Shown here: in pieces, positions 61,730-64,000 of the stretch | Numbering within the stretch: the first letter of the stretch is position 1 | How the letters are laid out: every line of letters starts with the position of its first letter | Program-made: the position numbers and the translations under genes | Source of the DNA: Metallyticus violacea | Taxonomy: Eukaryota; Arthropoda; Insecta; Mantodea; Metallyticidae | Reading direction: 5' to 3' | Length of the DNA: 64,000 nucleotides | Assembly (NCBI GenBank): GCA_030762175.1 | Contig: CM060831.1 | Coordinates: 28,531,001-28,595,000 of the forward strand | Notes under the pieces: model-generated | Told to the model about the DNA's origin: nothing | What the model saw: the letters and a program-made list of their open reading frames with translations, nothing else | The model's database searches: none

Positions 61730-62004
61730 CTATAAAATTAACAATTAAAGTGGAGTTATTTGTTATGAAATGTAAAAGTAAATTAACTAACAAATCTTCA
61801 GTGATCAGCATATGAATGTTATTCACTGCACAACATATAAGATCTTTTACCGTGTCTTGCTCTATACAGAGTGAGATAAAAATTGCTTCCTTCAAAAATT
61901 GTTTTCAGTTTTGATACTTGTTCATGCATAAACATATATACAGTTATCATTACTTGAATAAATGAGTTCCCATGGACAAAGCAATACTACAGACAACCAA
62001 GTAG

Positions 62005-62300
62005 AATGACTCAGATAGTAATGCTTGGGATTTGCATTCTGGAGATCCTAGGTTTAAAATCCCTTGGGGTGGCCATTCTGACCTCCATTTTTTTGCCTAG
62101 TTGCTTAGGCAAATATGGGATGGATCTTCCTTTTTCCAATGCATATCATCCTGCTGGTTCTCTTAGAGAGTTGATAATGCCAGGGTGAGGTGGCTAGTGG
62201 GCTAGCGTGGTGTGACAGTGGCTTGTACTTTGGAAAAGGTTTCTGCTCAGTATTTGGTATGGAAGTAACCCTTTTGAGAAGCTCAAACTGCTTGGAGGGC
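62005..62300 (+). mobile_element. Possible SINE-like insertion
   Basis: actcagatagtaatgcttgg followed 30 bases later by ctaggtttaaaatcccttgg resembles tRNA A and B boxes; the body is more GC-rich than its surroundings (ggtggctagtgggctagcgt). No second copy or target duplication seen, so SINE status is uncertain. Confidence 0.4.
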
Positions 62301-62683
62301 AGGTTCCACCAGCGTTAGGGTTTTCTATATGGAAAAAAAATATTAGGGATCCCATTTAAACCAGTACCTCTTGCCCATGGATCCTTGCCACTCCTATCTC
62401 CCTTAGCTCAACTCTTCTTCCCAAAGGTGCCCTCAATGAGAGCATTGGTACAAATGGCAACTCTTGAGCAAGGCCAAAGTACCAAAATATTCTCCAATGT
62501 CCCCGACAAACCTCCAACCAAACAGTACAAACACTATGTTGATGGTAGGGTTGGCAACCATAATATTCTATCTCCAATTGTTGTCTTATTTGTGCTGACA
62601 TTCAATTGGCATTGTCAATTTTGTTATCAGTTCCTTGAAATTCCTCTGTAAACATTAACTACAAATTAACACAGATCAATGTG

Positions 62684-62968
62684 AATGAATGAATAGTATT
62701 TAATGCCCGTTTTTGCTACAGAGGCACCACAGGCGATGGACACTGATGATAGATGAGATGAAATGATATATTGGGAAAGGATTTATTTTTAAGGAAGGAA
62801 TCGTTCCAGGCCTAAGTTTAGGGTACCTCCCTGGCATTTGCCATTTATGAGGACTGAGGAAAACCTGGAAAAAACCTCAGTCAGGAAGGACGGTCCTGGC
62901 GGTATTCGAACCCAGACCTCCCGCTCACGAGTCCGAGACTTAACGACCTCGGCCACCCGTGGCGGTAA
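62684..62968 (-). mobile_element. tRNA-Leu/Ser-like SINE with 13 bp target duplication
   Basis: Bounded by perfect repeats ACAGATCAATGTG at 62671-62683 and 62969-62981. Minus strand head: GGTGGCCGAGGTCGTTAAG, CTCGTGAGCGGGAGGTCTGG, GGTTCGAATACC (B box). Body and 3' block as in the 7672 copy. The cleanest member of the family in the window. Confidence 0.95.
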
Positions 62969-63189
62969 ACAGATCAATGTGTTTTTGTGTTACAACAATG
63001 GTGGAAATATTACTAGAATAAAATGGTGACAGCAGATTTTGAACTAAAATTTCCCACAAAACAAGAACTTAGAACAAAATTATATGAGAAAATAGTAAAC
63101 TATTATATGACAAATTAGCATAAATTATTAGAATGGAGGAAAATGCATTTTGGTGCAACAAGTTGTGTCATCAGTCCATATAGATCCTC

Positions 63190-63860
63190 CAGAAAACAAT
63201 TTCCAGAATAAAGAGATTAATCATTATGTTTAAGAAGCCTGTTACATAATCTGAAACAATAGCTTATCAACTAAAACTTTGGCAAGTGCTACATGAAAAT
63301 TATTCAAACCATTGTTTGGAGTTCTGCAAATGGTTTCTCAAGCAACATAAGCTGATTTCATAACTTTTGAAAGACATCTTATGGATTGATGAAGTCTAAT
63401 TAAAGCTGAATGACCAACACTGACACAATTGAATTTACTGAGCTGATGAAAATCCAAATGAAATTGTCACAGAAAACTCAAAAATTGCTGGTATAACTAT
63501 TTGGGGTGTCGTTTGGAAGGGTTATGGAACTATTTCTTTTCTGAAAGAACGATCAATCAGCAAATATCTTCAGATGTTAAGAAATGGTTATTCCATTTGA
63601 AAACAATCCTCATTTTGCTGAGATGCAGATGATATGGCAACAAAATGGATTAGTGCTTCATTTTGGTTAGAGGTGAGAAAATTCTTAAACAGACAATGTG
63701 ATGAATGGACTGGTCAATGTGACACAAGTATGGCCATTCAAGTCATGCATTCTAACATAATATGGTTTTTTGCTTTGGGATATGACAAAAGATGAGTTCT
63801 TGCTCAGAAATCACATAATATCTGATTCACTTGCAATAGACAATTGAATATTAATTAGAG
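63190..63860 (+). mobile_element. Tc1/mariner-class transposase relic
   Basis: Plus strand: LKDILWIDEV (first catalytic region, SDE-like), DENPNEIVTENSKIAGITIW, GVVWKGYGTISFLKE, SISKYLQMLRN, then a frame-broken C-terminal part with IIWFFALGYDKR (compare DFFLWGYLK). Same class as the scrap at 8310. Near the window edge. Confidence 0.7.
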
Positions 63861-64000
63861 AACTGGATATGATAATCAATTATGTTCTATCTGTGAAATG
63901 CTGTTTAATTGATTTGAATTGTGTATTGAGAATCATGGTCTCAATTTGAAATAAATTTTGTAATAATAGATAAAAAAAAAACTGTTGTTCTCTGTTAAAA

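Noticed and set aside
62789..62977. Open frame similar to MICLPPRVAEVVKSRT...
   Set aside because: Lies in the SINE head; repeated SINE copies give such frames by chance.
1..64000. CRISPR arrays, bacterial operons, riboswitches, viral genes
   Set aside because: No such signals; intron structure and element content are those of an animal nuclear genome.

Overview
The window is insect-like nuclear DNA: AT-rich, with long introns, GT-AG splice sites, tRNA-derived SINEs, many mariner-type relics and Penelope-like retroelements. No operons, CRISPR arrays, rRNA or functional tRNA genes were seen. I could not identify the species.

One host gene crosses almost the whole window on the minus strand. 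It is the insect orthologue of CMTR1, the cap-specific mRNA (nucleoside-2'-O-)-methyltransferase that methylates the first transcribed nucleotide of capped RNA. Sixteen exons (61729 down to 3082) were read by eye, every junction GT-AG and every phase compatible. Together they give about 778 codons running from an acidic/NLS N-terminal region through a G-patch, the RrmJ/FtsJ-type methyltransferase core, a guanylyltransferase-like domain and a WW domain. The first exon(s) lie above 61.73 kb or outside the window. The final exon lies below 3.08 kb or outside. Recognised coding sequence is about 2.3 kb of 58.6 kb.

Mobile DNA fills much of the intron space. Penelope-like elements (PLEs; reverse transcriptase plus GIY-YIG endonuclease) occur at 17 or more places. 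Most are 5'-truncated, and repeatedly they are joined head-to-head as inverted pairs. The clearest is a nearly perfect palindrome of about 1.92 kb at 40270-42187. PLE ends carry a hammerhead-ribozyme-like motif whose helices I and II stay paired in several diverged copies and whose helix III is usually a short palindrome.

Other content: a LINE family in three copies (1-2.05, 7.42-7.67 and 27.64-28.8 kb); a tRNA-Leu/Ser-like SINE family, two members with perfect 12-13 bp target duplications; a second SINE at 6.08-6.40 kb with a 13 bp duplication, sitting inside a PLE end; mariner/Tc1/IS630-type transposase relics at 8.5-9.8, 19.4-19.8, 20.1-21.06, 26.4-27.3, 51.8-53.0, 59.0-59.3 and 63.2-63.9 kb; a hAT-like C-terminal relic near 4.6 kb; a foldback-type inverted repeat at 45.55-46.36 kb; and several mini- and microsatellites.

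Layout: 0-3 kb LINE and minisatellite; 3.1-3.2 kb exon 16; 3.2-10.1 kb intron packed with hAT, PLE, SINE and mariner; 10.2-13.7 kb exons 15-12; 13.8-18.6 kb PLE/SINE intron; 18.7-18.9 kb exon 11; 19-30 kb intron with transposase relics, PLE, LINE and microsatellite; 30.0-30.2 kb exon 10; 35.3-35.4 kb exon 9; 36-42.2 kb PLE-rich intron with the palindrome; 43.2-47.3 kb exons 8-4; 47.3-56.2 kb intron with minisatellite, mariner and PLEs; 56.2-61.7 kb exons 3-1; 62-64 kb SINEs and a transposase relic.
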